Origin: Gnetum montanum
Lineage: Eukaryota > Streptophyta > Gnetopsida > Gnetales > Gnetaceae
Direction: 5' to 3'
NCBI GenBank assembly: GCA_015680685.1
Contig: MNCI01009104.1
Coordinates: 127,541-191,540 of the forward strand
DNA length: 64,000 nucleotides
In this document: positions 1-9,732 of the stretch, in pieces
Position numbering within the stretch: position 1 is the stretch's first letter
How the letters are laid out: the number at the start of each line of letters is the position of its first letter
Notes under the pieces: model-generated
What the model saw: the letters and a program-made list of their open reading frames with translations, nothing else
Told to the model about the DNA's origin: nothing
Database searches by the model: none
Made by a program: the position numbers and the translations under genes

Positions 1-669
1 GCTTATGTGCCTTAATGGAACACTTAGGGTTAATCAATCATTGTCTTCCCAAACTTACTTGTATTTTCATGGTTGCATGGTTAAGTAAGCTTGAGGTATA
101 TGATTTTTATAGCTTTTTTTCTTTTTATGTCTTCTGCTAATAAAGGAAAGGAGAGAGAACTAAGTGACTAACTTACACTAACTATTCATTAACTAAGTTC
201 TAAATGTTCCTAACACCAGTATTCGTTCCCACTTACCAGTGCAACACTGTTGGGATTACCAAACATTAATAGTTACTAGGTTACCAAGTGCTACACGCAT
301 GCTCGAAGTGGTCGTACTGAGTGTATTTAGCTAAGGGGATTGAAGGTTGAGAGAGAGATATTAATTAACTAGAAAAGAATTTAAACATTCAACAATAATT
401 AATTACTATTTAGCTTAGTCTATATGCTGCAAGGTTTATCATAAATTTCGTCTTTATTTCCGTACACAAATGTGTGCTCAGGTACAAATTGCTCAAATAA
501 AGATCTATTCACTCTATGACTCCTACTGTGGGCACATAGAAATTATTCTAACTATAGAATGAAAAAACTGCAAGAGTTTGGCCAAGGGTCTAAGTCTAAC
601 TATCTTAAACAAAGGGTGTTGCATCTTATTTATAGAAGATGAGGTAGGACGTGATATCGTGGCTCATCA
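1..669 (-). mobile_element. Athila-like LTR, right end, truncated by window edge
   Basis: This is the right-hand part of a minus-strand LTR of the same family as the A1 LTRs at 8800 and 15074. Compared with their reverse complement it lacks only the first 80 or so bases, which lie left of the window. It keeps the family landmarks: the pair of lines carrying GGGATTACCAAAC and GGTTACCAAG, the AAATAAAGACGA-type stretch, and TTATTTATAG (a TATA box on the minus strand). It ends in CATCA at 669, the inverted TGATG terminus. It interrupts a copia RNase H frame that resumes at 670. The matching target duplication (expected GAGAT, 670-674) cannot be checked because the other end is outside the window. 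Confidence 0.85.
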
Positions 670-672
670 GAG

Positions 673-1149
673 ATGACTGGCTACTCTAACTTAGAATTTG
701 CTAGCTATGTTGATTCATGAAAATCAACATTTGGTTATGTTTTTATGCTAGTTAGAGGAGCTATATCCTGGAGGAGTAGAAAGCAAACTTTGGTTGCTAC
801 TTCCACCATGGAGGCAGAGTTCGTTTCTTATTTTGAGGCTACCTCACATGGTGTATGGCTAAAGAGTTTTATATCAAGGCTTGGAATTGTGGATTCTATA
901 TCTAGGCCATTAAGAATGTTTTGTGAAAATTTAGTTGCTGTCTTTTTGGCTAAAAATAGTAAGAGTGGCAGTCGAAGTAAACACATCAACATCAAGTACT
1001 TAGCCATAAGGGAATGCATTAAGGAAAACAAAGTGGTCATTGCACATATAAGCACTGAATTAATGATAGTTGATCCTTTGACAAAAGGAATGCCACTGAA
1101 GTCATTTAAGGACCATGTAGTTCAAATGGGACTTGGTTCCATTATGTAA
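673..1149 (+). pseudogene. Ty1/copia RNase H, C-terminal part, decayed
   Basis: The frame reads as the end of a copia polyprotein. It has an YSNLEFASYVDS block, then GYVFM, the strong STMEAEF motif, a [12 protein letters not shown] block and the closing DPLTKGMP. RNase H of this type degrades the RNA strand during reverse transcription. One in-frame TGA (718-720) interrupts the block before KSTFGYV. The upstream part (integrase, RT) is absent because an Athila-like LTR ends at 669 within the domain. The frame stops at 1149, and a normal copia 3' leader and LTR follow once the solo LTR at 1334 is removed. I am sure of the family; the element is not functional. Confidence 0.92.
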
Positions 1150-1333
1150 TTATTTGTACGTACAACTTACAGTCTTAATGAAACTCTTATTCAGTTGTGC
1201 TACTTTCTCATATGGGTTGCACATATAGTTATTAGAGAAAATACACATATGGTAGGACCTAAAATGAACATTGGGTTTATTCATAAAGTTAAGTTACCAT
1301 ATAAGGAATTACAGTTAAAAGATCATGCATTGT
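1150..1333 (+). other. Copia 3' untranslated region
   Basis: This short non-coding stretch lies between the copia RNase H stop and the solo LTR. It resumes at 2348 and runs to the polypurine tract at 2447. It holds no ORF of its own that I recognise. Confidence 0.6.
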
Positions 1334-2347
1334 TGATGAGTGGCGAGGTACCCCTACACTCAACCATACGAAACGAGCGTCACACGCGCGATCCAGTCGA
1401 ACTCCGCAAATGGACTAGTTGTGGCACCTAGATAGTTAGCCTTAGGTCGCAGTTCGCTGTCTTCCCACCTAGACTAGTTTTGCATATGTCATGTATGGTT
1501 TAGTCTAAGTGAGGTGTATGATGTGTTCTAATTCTACGCTACTCCTAAAGGCAGTGGAAAATAATATTAACTAAACTAAACTAGGAGGAAAAGGGTAAGA
1601 AAATCTAATCTAGCCTAAGTGCGACGAGCAACCGATTCCTTGATCAACCGTACACATCTTGGACTTCGTGCACAACTACCACTGGGACTACCAAGCGTAG
1701 GCCTAGGTACGCCACTAGGATTACCAAGCGCAGACCCCAAATATGCCACTGGGTTACCAAGTGTAGATCCCCCTAGCTACACCACTGGGCTACCAAGCAG
1801 TCACACTTAAATGTTCGTAATCAAGTCGTACTCATTCCGCTTCTAGGAGTTCAAGGGTGAGAGACTAATCGCAATGAGTAACCGATTCCTTAACTAGCCG
1901 TACACACTCGTAGGCGCTCGTAGCCAAGTCGTACTCACACCGCGCTATGAAAGCAATAAATAATATTAAATAAATAACAAATAAATAACCTAAGTGAATG
2001 CTGCAATGATGAAGTAATCTCGATCTTTATTGCCAGTCATGTGCGTGTCCAAGTACAGCACACTCGAATAAAGACACCGTATAATTACATTCACCACACT
2101 GCGGGCGGACACGGGAAAAAATCTAACTCTGGAGGGATCAAACTGCCAGAGCTCTACTCTAAAACTGGGATGTGAAATGAGGGAGAGCCGCCTCTTATTT
2201 ATAGAAATTGCGGCTGACTGCGATATCACATACGCGATATTGTGGGGAAGACGCGATACCGCGACCCATGGTATATCACAACCCATGATATAACGTGGGT
2301 GCCTTAATGCAACCGCCCAGCAATATGAGCAATTTCATGTCTCATCA
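1334..2347 (-). mobile_element. Solo LTR, Athila-like family, with TSD ATTGT
   Basis: A complete 1,014-bp LTR in minus orientation, starting TGATGAGTGGCGAGGTACCC and ending CATGTCTCATCA on the plus strand. Perfect 5-bp target duplications ATTGT flank it at 1329-1333 and 2348-2352. There is no primer site or coding region, so this is a solo LTR left by LTR-LTR recombination. The first lines match the H1 and A1 LTRs, but the LTR is about 200 bp longer because of internal duplications (1677-1800; 1620-1657 versus 1870-1907). A TTATTTATAG block near 2200 is the minus-strand TATA region. Beyond it lie palindromic GATATC-like motifs (2220-2290). It sits in the 3' UTR of the copia element. Confidence 0.93.
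1677..1800. repeat. Four-copy microrepeat inside the solo LTR
   Basis: About four diverged tandem copies of a unit near 36 bp, each built on CCACTGGGATTACCAAGCG plus a variable filler. The related LTRs at 9240-9300 and 15510-15570 carry two spaced copies of the same core, so this LTR amplified it. The repeat opens a spurious reading frame rich in GLPS. Confidence 0.8.
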
Positions 2348-2446
2348 ATTGTAATACATGAAAGATAGTACTCACATTAAGAAGAACTATTTCCATGATT
2401 CATGCATTTATTTCTTGAACTCTGAACTTGATTAAATATGGAGACC

Positions 2447-2457
2447 AAGTGGGAGAT
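2447..2457 (+). other. Copia polypurine tract
   Basis: AAGTGGGAGAT lies directly before an LTR beginning TGTAG. This is the usual copia arrangement for priming plus-strand DNA. Confidence 0.85.
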
Positions 2458-2884
2458 TGTAGCATGTGCTACCCACTAACGCGCTTTATGCATTAGTTAA
2501 TGCATTAAAGTGGCCACCATGCCCACTACCATGTTTTATGGGTTAGTTAATGCATCAAAGCGGCCACCATGTCTACTAACGCATTTTTATGAGTTGGTTA
2601 ACGCATCAAGGTGATCTTCATATCCAGGTAATGCGCTTTTGACATGTTGGCATTGGGTCTCTTACGGTAACCAATTTCATGGCTTATAAATTTGTTCTTG
2701 ATGAAAGAACAAAGGCACCACGAATCACAATAGAATTGCAATTCTAGTCCCTTTCATAGACACTTGAAGATTGCATACACCATCGTTGTAGAGCACTCAT
2801 GTGAATTTCTTGTGCCATTTGTTTCCACATTCTGTACTTTGATTACTTGTGCCATCTAGTTTTTTGCACAATTATTTTCTTACA
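2458..2884 (+). mobile_element. Copia 3' LTR
   Basis: A 427-bp LTR that follows the polypurine tract directly and starts TGTAGCATGTGC. I place the end at TTACA (2884) from the TGTAR...TTACA symmetry; no partner LTR is in the window to confirm it. The first 170 bp hold three diverged tandem copies of a roughly 50-bp unit containing TTAGTTAATGCATYAAAG and GGCCACCATG. A TTATAAAT TATA-like block lies near 2682. The family is the same copia element as the RNase H at 673-1149. Confidence 0.75.
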
Positions 2885-3844
2885 GTAATTCCTAAGCAGG
2901 ATTTTGGGGTTGCAACAGATTTTTCATTTTGTTTTGTGACACCAAGACCTTCCCTTATGTTCACAGGAATCATTTTCAGCAGATTAGTTTTTTCTATGCC
3001 TGATGTTTGAATGCTTCGTTATAAACATGGTTGAAAAGCATAAATAGTTTTAGTTTCAACAACCAAATTAAGATCTGGAGAACCGTTTTCTTGGCAGATG
3101 CTTCCATGCTTTGCTGCAGTCCATGAATGATGACCATGTTAAAATGAAACTGTTTTCTGCATAGTTAAAGTAAAAAGCATAAACAGTTTCCAGTTTGCAT
3201 GACCAAATTAAATTGTTGGAAAACCTTGTTCTTGGCAGCAGTGGAAATCGTTCGTTTCCTAAGAACATTTTCTTGAACAGCCTTGCTTTCTCTTTTTCCT
3301 TGCAGCAGAGATGATGTTCCTAACTTCTTCTTCCGAGTAAATCCTCTCACGGAAATCCCTGTTTTAATGACATAAAATAGTTAAAATACATAAATTATAA
3401 AAAATAAAATAGAATATAATATAGAATTTTTTAAAAAAAATTCCAATTGCTCACGGAAAAAGAGCAATAGCTGGTTTATGTACAGTAGAAATGCAGTATT
3501 GTACGTAAACTACAACGTCAGCTTCCATGCCGGCTCCTTTTAACCGGGACGACGATCTTTTGCATTCTCATGTTTTTAGTTTTCTGATGTTGGGCAACTT
3601 CTTTGCTTCCATGGCTACTTTGGAAAAGTGCGTTTCTTTGATGTGGTGCTCTTTCTCCGTTTTATAACGTACTGAAGCACACGGAATGACGTGTCATTTT
3701 GTATCCGAACCAGCCATTTTTTAGTAAATAATATAAAGATAATTACTTTAAACACATATAATTAAGATAACGCGCATCCCAGCTAACTGGGCTATTACGT
3801 ACGTATTATATGTTTTTTACGCCGTAGGATACAGTAAAAGGAAA

Positions 3845-3868
3845 ATATATATATATATATATATATAT
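3845..3868. repeat. (AT)12 microsatellite
   Basis: Twenty-four bases of perfect AT dinucleotide repeat. Confidence 0.97.
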
Positions 3869-4613
3869 CAAAAAACGATTTATATTCTCCAACAAAAGAA
3901 AGCATTACATGGAAACTTATGAAGAAAAGTTAGTGGTGCCGAAAGCGCTGATTGATGGGTAGCAAGGAACGTTGTAATCCTGGTAGGGGCCGTGATTCGG
4001 TTGAAGCCTTGGGGGTTGAGTATATCATCAATCCACAAAGGCACACGGACAGCACATCCTATTCGTTATCTAGTAAGGTAAAGCTAGTGACGATATAAGG
4101 ACCATCATCTATATAAGGACTTAACGAGTGGGGGGAGTGGGCATGTATGGTGCATTAAACCTCTTGCAATTTTTTTCCTTGATTTTCTTAAGTGAGATGT
4201 TGTTTATTGAGGATAAGGTTTATTAGATGGATGCCAATGACTTGACTTAGAGCTTTCAAATCAAAAATCTTATCAATAGGTTAACACTTCATTGTTATTT
4301 AACATACTTGTGCATTGCAGTTGGAGAATAGAGTACATAATTTCATATATAAAACAAGAAAAAGAGAACTTTTCATCTAGAAAAGTATCATTATATTCCA
4401 ATTATGAGGCATTCACCAATTGGTTAGTTTGCATAGCTTTCTACTCATAAGTGTTGACTTCAAAGCCCAATACTAGCATCCCCTTTATATTTGCTATGTT
4501 GCTACCCTAGGGGCATGTCCTAGGTATACCTAACTTTCTCTCCAAAAATATTTTCATAGCGCAATTTCTTTTGGGAATTTTTATTTTGAGCTTAGGAAAG
4601 GATACAAATAAGA

Positions 4614-4643
4614 GATAATAATAATAATATCATCATCATCATC
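4614..4643. repeat. TAA/ATC trinucleotide tract
   Basis: Several TAA units run into several ATC units. The following GTTCCAACAAATTGAAGTTG and GGCTACATAAGTTC resemble a widespread plant repeat tail that often abuts such tracts. The tract is certain; the family is not. Confidence 0.75.
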
Positions 4644-5108
4644 CTAGCCTTGTTCCAACAAATTGAAGTTGGCTACATAAGTTCTTTTTTGCCATTCACC
4701 CTTATGAAGAGCTACATCCTTGCTTCTTCAAATCATCTTCAATCATTTTTTCCCATGTCTCCTTTGTTATAAAAATAATAATATGTTAAATATTATTTAT
4801 GATCTAACTTTGATAATTTGCCTATCTTATGAACAAAAAAGATAATTTTATCTTAATGTCAAGAAACATTGCTCAACTGGGTGAGTCAATTAATTAGCCT
4901 AGGTATGCCCCATGTTAATCTAACATATTGTTATGTTCCACATAATTGCTTAAGTTTTTCAAAAGTTCTAGAGGTATATATAGTCATTTGCACATCTTGA
5001 CGTCATCCTTGCAAAGTTAATTTTGGCATAATAATTAGGCTTTTATAATGGAATCTAAGTTGGCCTTATAATAGTAATTAGGAATTTTGGACTAATATGT
5101 TTTCTCAT

Positions 5109-5928
5109 TGATGAGTAGCGAGGTACCCTTACGTCCAACCATATGAATCACTGAGGCATTCACATGCGATCTGGTCAAATTCCATGGACCTATAGTTCTC
5201 CAGTGCATTAGTCCTTCTAGGAAGTGAAATGGGCATTAAGAACATTCGTTGTCTTCTCAACTCCACTTATGAAGCTCAAGGATATGGTTTAAGTGTAATT
5301 GAGGTACATGATTTTTATCATTTTAGGTTTTATAAATTTAATTGCCTACAACAATAATGAAAGGTAGAGTAATTTAGGATCTAATTTATCTACTACCTAG
5401 CTACCTTAACACAAGTACCCATCCCACTTTCCTGAACACATATAGCACTATTGGGCTACCAAACGTTAAGTGTTGCTGGGTTACCAAGCACTATATGCAT
5501 GCTCAAAGTGGTCATGCTTGTGTTCATTAACAACTGAAAATTAATTGCTTAATTTAAATGCATTAAAGGAAACATTAATCTACTCTCAGTGTTGCAAGGA
5601 TTATCAAACAGGTTTGTTTTTATTCCTGTCACACTGCTATGCTTAAGTACATTAGTGTTCAAACAAAGACTTGTATACACTTAGACTCCTGTTGTAGGCA
5701 CTTAGAAAATATTCTAACTTTGGAGAAAACAAATTGCAAGAGCTTCGCTAACTATGACAAAAACTAATCTAAAAATCATGAACCCAAGCACTATATTTAT
5801 AGGTTGGCATATGTCCCGCGACAATGGATATTCAACATCACATCTTGGCTCTGACATCAAATACCTGATGTCAAGGCTCTGACGTTGGATACCCAATATC
5901 GAAGTAGATGAAAACATGAGATTCATCA
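5109..5928 (-). mobile_element. H1 3' LTR
   Basis: An 820-bp LTR beginning TGATGAGTAGCGAGG and ending GAGATTCATCA on the plus strand. It aligns along its whole length with 21410-22232. CTATATTTATAGG near 5792 is the minus-strand TATA region. Upstream of it in the U3 lies the inverted repeat GACATCAAATACCTGATGTC (5855-5875) and neighbouring ATATC-containing copies, a different palindrome from that of A1. Confidence 0.93.
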
Positions 5929-7916
5929 TATTACCATGATTGAATGAAAACTCATCGTCAAGTGAAGAAGAGGAGGAACAAGTTCCTTACAAAATATTGG
6001 GAAGGTATGGGATTATTAACTGACATATAAAATGACTCAAATGGAACAGACAGACTCTAAGTGCCCAAGTGTACGAAGTTATAATTTTTACAAAATTGGA
6101 TGTTCATGATAAGAGAAGTGAACACCTTGGATAAAACTGACATCCAATGCCTCTAGTAGTTGAAGAGCGAGAGAAAAGATCCCATGATCATGAATGGTCC
6201 TTGTCATGTGATACTAATGCATCATCCTTAGTGAAGATAGTCCTGCTTCCAGTCCATGCTTTTGACTACGATCACAACAAAATCATGAATTAGTATGCAA
6301 TGTGTAATGCATAATTGTTAAATGCCTTGTCTCATCGGTGGTTACACTCAACTAGGTTGTGATTATGGTAGATTAATTCCTTTAGTAGTGTTAGTAGGAA
6401 GGTTGAAAAATAGGATAAAATAGATAAGTGGTCTTAAATTCGAACAAGTTCTACACAAGGAAATATTTGAAGGGAGTGTAAGAATTCACAACAATAAAAA
6501 GGAAGGTTCACTAAAAACTATTGTGAAGAAGTGCACAATTGGATGCCATTGATGAGGTAAACAAAAGAATTTGATTGTAAGAGTGTCTAAGGGTAAAGAA
6601 CTTAACTAACCCAACCAAAAGATATGCAAGTGGGTCCTCCCCAAAGCAGGCACAGGCATTTTATACCCTTACATAACTTCAAACCAAAGAGTCCGTGGAC
6701 TCCATGGATGAGTAATGATTACGAAAGATTAAGTACAAAAACTCAAAAGAAACTACCTAAGAATTCCAACACATCAAACCAGGACATTGAACAAGAACAT
6801 GAAACTAACAATGAGGTGAGACATGAAAAGCATAGATGGGTAAGAAAGAGAGTGGAATGGAGTTCCTGATTAAGGTCATAGGAAGTCCCTTGTAAATTTT
6901 ACGGTTAAATGACTTGATAGGATCCATCATTAGTCTAGACCAAAACCAACCATACTTAGTGACTTCGCATTGTCATTCTAAGACTAGTTCATCCCCCTAA
7001 GACACAAGAGTTCTCCCACAGAATAACCATTGTTCCTTATTAGAGAAGAAAAGAGAAGTTGGAAGTGAGGAAGGGCCTTAGTTAGAGGTGACCTTTAAGC
7101 ATGGGTAACTTGTCTTTCTAGTCCAATAACCAATGCTTGTGGTCCATTTATTTTGTCTAAGGGGTGTGCTCTGAATTCCCATTCTTTTTTTTTTTTGAAA
7201 TGGAAATCACACCATGCAAAGGCGTATGCATTTATTTTGTCTAAGGGGTGTGCTTTGAATTCCCATCTTTATTTTTTGAAATATGGGAACCACACACTGC
7301 AAAGACTTATTCAACTTCCTTTTATTGGTCGACATGAAATGGTAGGAAATCCATGAAAACACACATGCACCTAGGCAAATAGAAAGGCACAAAGAATATC
7401 AAATCCCCTTGAAGTCACACCCTATTCAAACCTTTGAATCCTTTTCAATTTTGGAAACTACCAAAGTCACAAGTTCATTAAAGTTTCATTTATGAAAAAG
7501 GGATTGCATGTTTCCAAAACAAGGAAAACCATAGAGTTTGTGGATGGGTGGATGTTGTGGACTCACTTCCTGTTGCATGAAAAGAACCATGTCCTAATCG
7601 TCAGTAAAAAAATTCAAAGTTAGAATCTAGACACCAATAATCAAATTAAAAAATAGTACATACCACCATCAAGTAACAAATTATCATTGTGCCTAGCACT
7701 TATTAACAAAATGTTAGAAAATCACATCAAAATAAAATAACATAAAATAAAAGAAAGTGTAAAATTTTTAAGAAATAACAAATGTACTACCAATGGTGTA
7801 AAATAAATATTAGAAAATATTAATAATATGAAAATAAGAAGATGTAAAATAACAAATGTGTAAAACAAAGAATGTGTAAAACGAAAAGATGAAAAACTAA
7901 GGAGCTGCTTATACGG
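5929..7916 (-). other. H1 3' untranslated region
   Basis: About 2 kb between the H1 integrase end and its 3' LTR. It aligns in reverse with the A1 3' region 13200-15073, so it belongs to the element. It contains a direct duplication of about 75 bp near 7156-7300 (TCTAAGGGGTGTGCT twice). Athila elements often carry an env-like extra ORF here, but I see no long frame on the minus strand that supports one. Confidence 0.7.
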
Positions 7917-8799
7917 TTAGCATGGGTGGCCATCTCCCCCATGACTAAGTTGAAAGGAGGAGATCCAAAATATGGAGCATTTTTGTCCATCCAATAAGGT
8001 GTTTATTGTATTAGTTGGCTTATGCTCGTGGAAAGGTTTGATTTGTTGGATGTTGACTAGTTGTTTCCTGCTTGGATTCTCAGGTTTGTAGATCATCATG
8101 GCCCTAGAAGGAAAAGTTTTGTAAATGATGTAAGGTCCTTCCCATAATGTTTGGAACTTAGTTCATTGAGGTATGTGTGTGGGGTTCCAGTAGAGAACCT
8201 TATCTCCTAGTTGAAATTTAACTTTTTTGATTTTAAGATCATGGCGCTTTTTGTTGTAGGCCTTGTGCAACTTGTTAGATGATAGGGCCACCAATCAATT
8301 TTTTTCTAGCAAGTTAAGATTCATTAGTCTTTCTTTTTGTGCTAGAATCAAGTTAAGGTCGAGGAAACAAGTTGTTGAAAGTGTATGAAGCTCAAATTGA
8401 ATAGGAAGTGTTGGTAATTTTCTATACACAAGCTCATAAGGGGAATAGCCTATAGAAAGTTTTATGCTCCAATCTTTCCTATATTTGCTAACAGTTCTTG
8501 TTAGAATCCTTGTGATTTCCCTATTGGTAACCTTAGCTTGACCATTAGCTTAGGAGTGGTAGGGTGTTGTGAGCTTATGTTCAACCCCTAAGCGTTACAT
8601 GAGCTTCCAAGAAATAGTGCCTATAAAGTGAATTCCATTATTAGAAATTAATGCACGTGGCATAGAAAACCTATTTAGAACATTTTGTTGTACAAACCAA
8701 GTAGCAGTAGAAGATGTACAATCGATGACGGCTACTACTTCTGCCCATTTTGTACAATAGTTAACCACGGCTATGATGTACGTCTTTCCATTTGACATG
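7917..8799 (-). pseudogene. H1 integrase: core (part) and C-terminal domain
   Basis: Read on the minus strand from 8799, the frame continues the integrase core broken by A1: SNGKTYIIAVVNYCTKWAEV, then ALISNNGIHF, then HKLTTPYHS, ANGQAKVTNREI and GYSPYELVYRKLP. The C-terminal part has KFQTLWEGPY. In a retroviral-type integrase the second and third catalytic residues lie in SDNG and QAEVTN. Here they read N and K, so the D,D-35-E triad is destroyed, with extra stops. The first catalytic Asp is on the other side of A1 (15895-16330). The end near 7917 is followed by MGEMATHANR-type residues that are also retained in A1. Confidence 0.9.
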
Positions 8800-8808
8800 T
8801 GATGGGAT

Positions 8809-8884
8809 GCGATATCGCATAGGCCGCGATATCGTGTACACGATATCACGTCGTTCCCTGCGATATCGCGTACGTGATATCGCA
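8809..8884. promoter_or_regulatory. GATATC palindrome array in the A1 U3
   Basis: Five GATATC cores start at 8811, 8828, 8842, 8862 and 8876, most within longer palindromes such as GCGATATCGC (8809-8818) and CGTGTACACG (8831-8840). The array ends about 15 bp before the TATA box. The 3' LTR keeps four of the five cores (15083-15160) and the A3 3' LTR three (29116-29156). The position suggests an enhancer or binding platform, but nothing here shows its function. Confidence 0.7.
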
Positions 8885-8899
8885 GCCTGTCGCCTTGTT

Positions 8900-8907
8900 T
8901 ATAAATA
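8900..8907 (+). promoter_or_regulatory. TATA box of the A1 5' LTR
   Basis: TATAAATA lies 100 bp into the LTR, just after the palindrome array and before AGAGGC. It is present at the equivalent place in the sister LTRs (15174; 29172). Confidence 0.75.
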
Positions 8908-9617
8908 AGAGGCATCCTTCCCTTGTTTCTCCATCTAGATCTAGACCCTTAGCTAAAATCTAGAAGTTTTACCATTCCAGAGATAGAATAATTTCCATGT
9001 GCCTGTAGTAGGAGTCTCAAAGTGAACGGATCTTTATTCAAGCAAATTGTACCTAAGCACACATTTGTGCACGAAAATAAAGACGAACTTTCTAATAAAC
9101 CTTGTAGTGCATGGACTAAGATAATTAGGATTTAATTAATGTTAAATGCTTCAATGCTTTCTTAGATAATTAATCTGTCTCAACCCTCAACTCTCCTAGT
9201 TAAGTGCATTCAGTATGACTGCTTCGAGCATGTGTGCTATGCTTGGTAACCCAGTAACGAATAGCATTTGGTAATCCTAGTAGCATTGCACTGGTTTAGG
9301 GTGTGTACGAAAAGTGGGAATGGATACTGATGCTAGGAAAATTAAAGCTTAGTTAGTGAAAGTTAGTTACTTAGTCTCTTCACCCTTTCCTTTCTTAGCA
9401 TAGGCGATAAAAAGATAAAAGACATAAAAATCATATACCTCAGACTTACTTAACCATACAACTGTGACAATACAAGTAAGTCTGGGAAGACAACAATTGA
9501 TTAACCTTAAGTATTCCATAAGGCACATAAGCACTTGATCCTTGGAGTTCGACCAGATTATGCACGAGATGCTCATATTTGTATGGTTGAGTGTAGGGGT
9601 ACCTCACCACTCATCAT

Positions 9618-9635
9618 TGGCACCGTTGCCGGGGA
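9618..9635 (+). other. A1 primer binding site (tRNA-Asp type)
   Basis: TGGCACCGTTGCCGGGGA begins one base after the 5' LTR. It matches the complement of the plant tRNA-Asp 3' end (TGGCGCCGTTGCCGGGGA) except for one CpG-to-CpA change. Confidence 0.9.
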
Positions 9636-9732
9636 CTTAGGTGTTTGTGCGCTACATAGAACATAGGAGATCATCCATATCATTGGGAGCTAAAACGAAC
9701 CCTTAGGGTTAATCAAGAGAAAAAATAACATA

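Larger units (their letters stand above)
2885..5103. other. AT-rich region without a recognisable gene
   Basis: No ORF here looks coding. A pair of imperfect direct repeats of about 70 bp lies at 3034-3105 and 3173-3244, each with AAAAGCATAAA, CCAAATTAA and CTTGGCAG. An (AT)12 tract sits at 3845-3868 and a mixed TAA/ATC tract at 4614-4643. The stretch 4240-4310 (AGCTTTCAAATCAAAAATC) resembles one near 22925, so this may be part of an older dispersed repeat cut by H1. No family can be assigned. Confidence 0.5.
8800..9616 (+). mobile_element. A1 5' LTR
   Basis: An 817-bp LTR with inverted ends TGATG...CATCA. The U3 holds five GATATC palindromes within 71 bp, followed by a TATA box at 8900-8907. 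AATAAAGAC-type signals near 9080 mark a plausible polyadenylation region. It aligns over its full length with 15074-15889, with a good share of differences at CpG sites as expected of methylation decay. Confidence 0.95.

Noticed and set aside
1619-1810. Open frame rich in GLPS repeats
   Set aside because: Produced by the microrepeat inside a solo LTR; not a protein gene.
4640-4760. Possible SINE or LINE tail
   Set aside because: The motif is suggestive, but no promoter boxes, target duplication or coding region could be found, so it is listed only as a simple-repeat tract.
5929-7916. Possible env-like ORF in the H1 3' region
   Set aside because: No frame of useful length on the coding strand, and no signal peptide or membrane segment.
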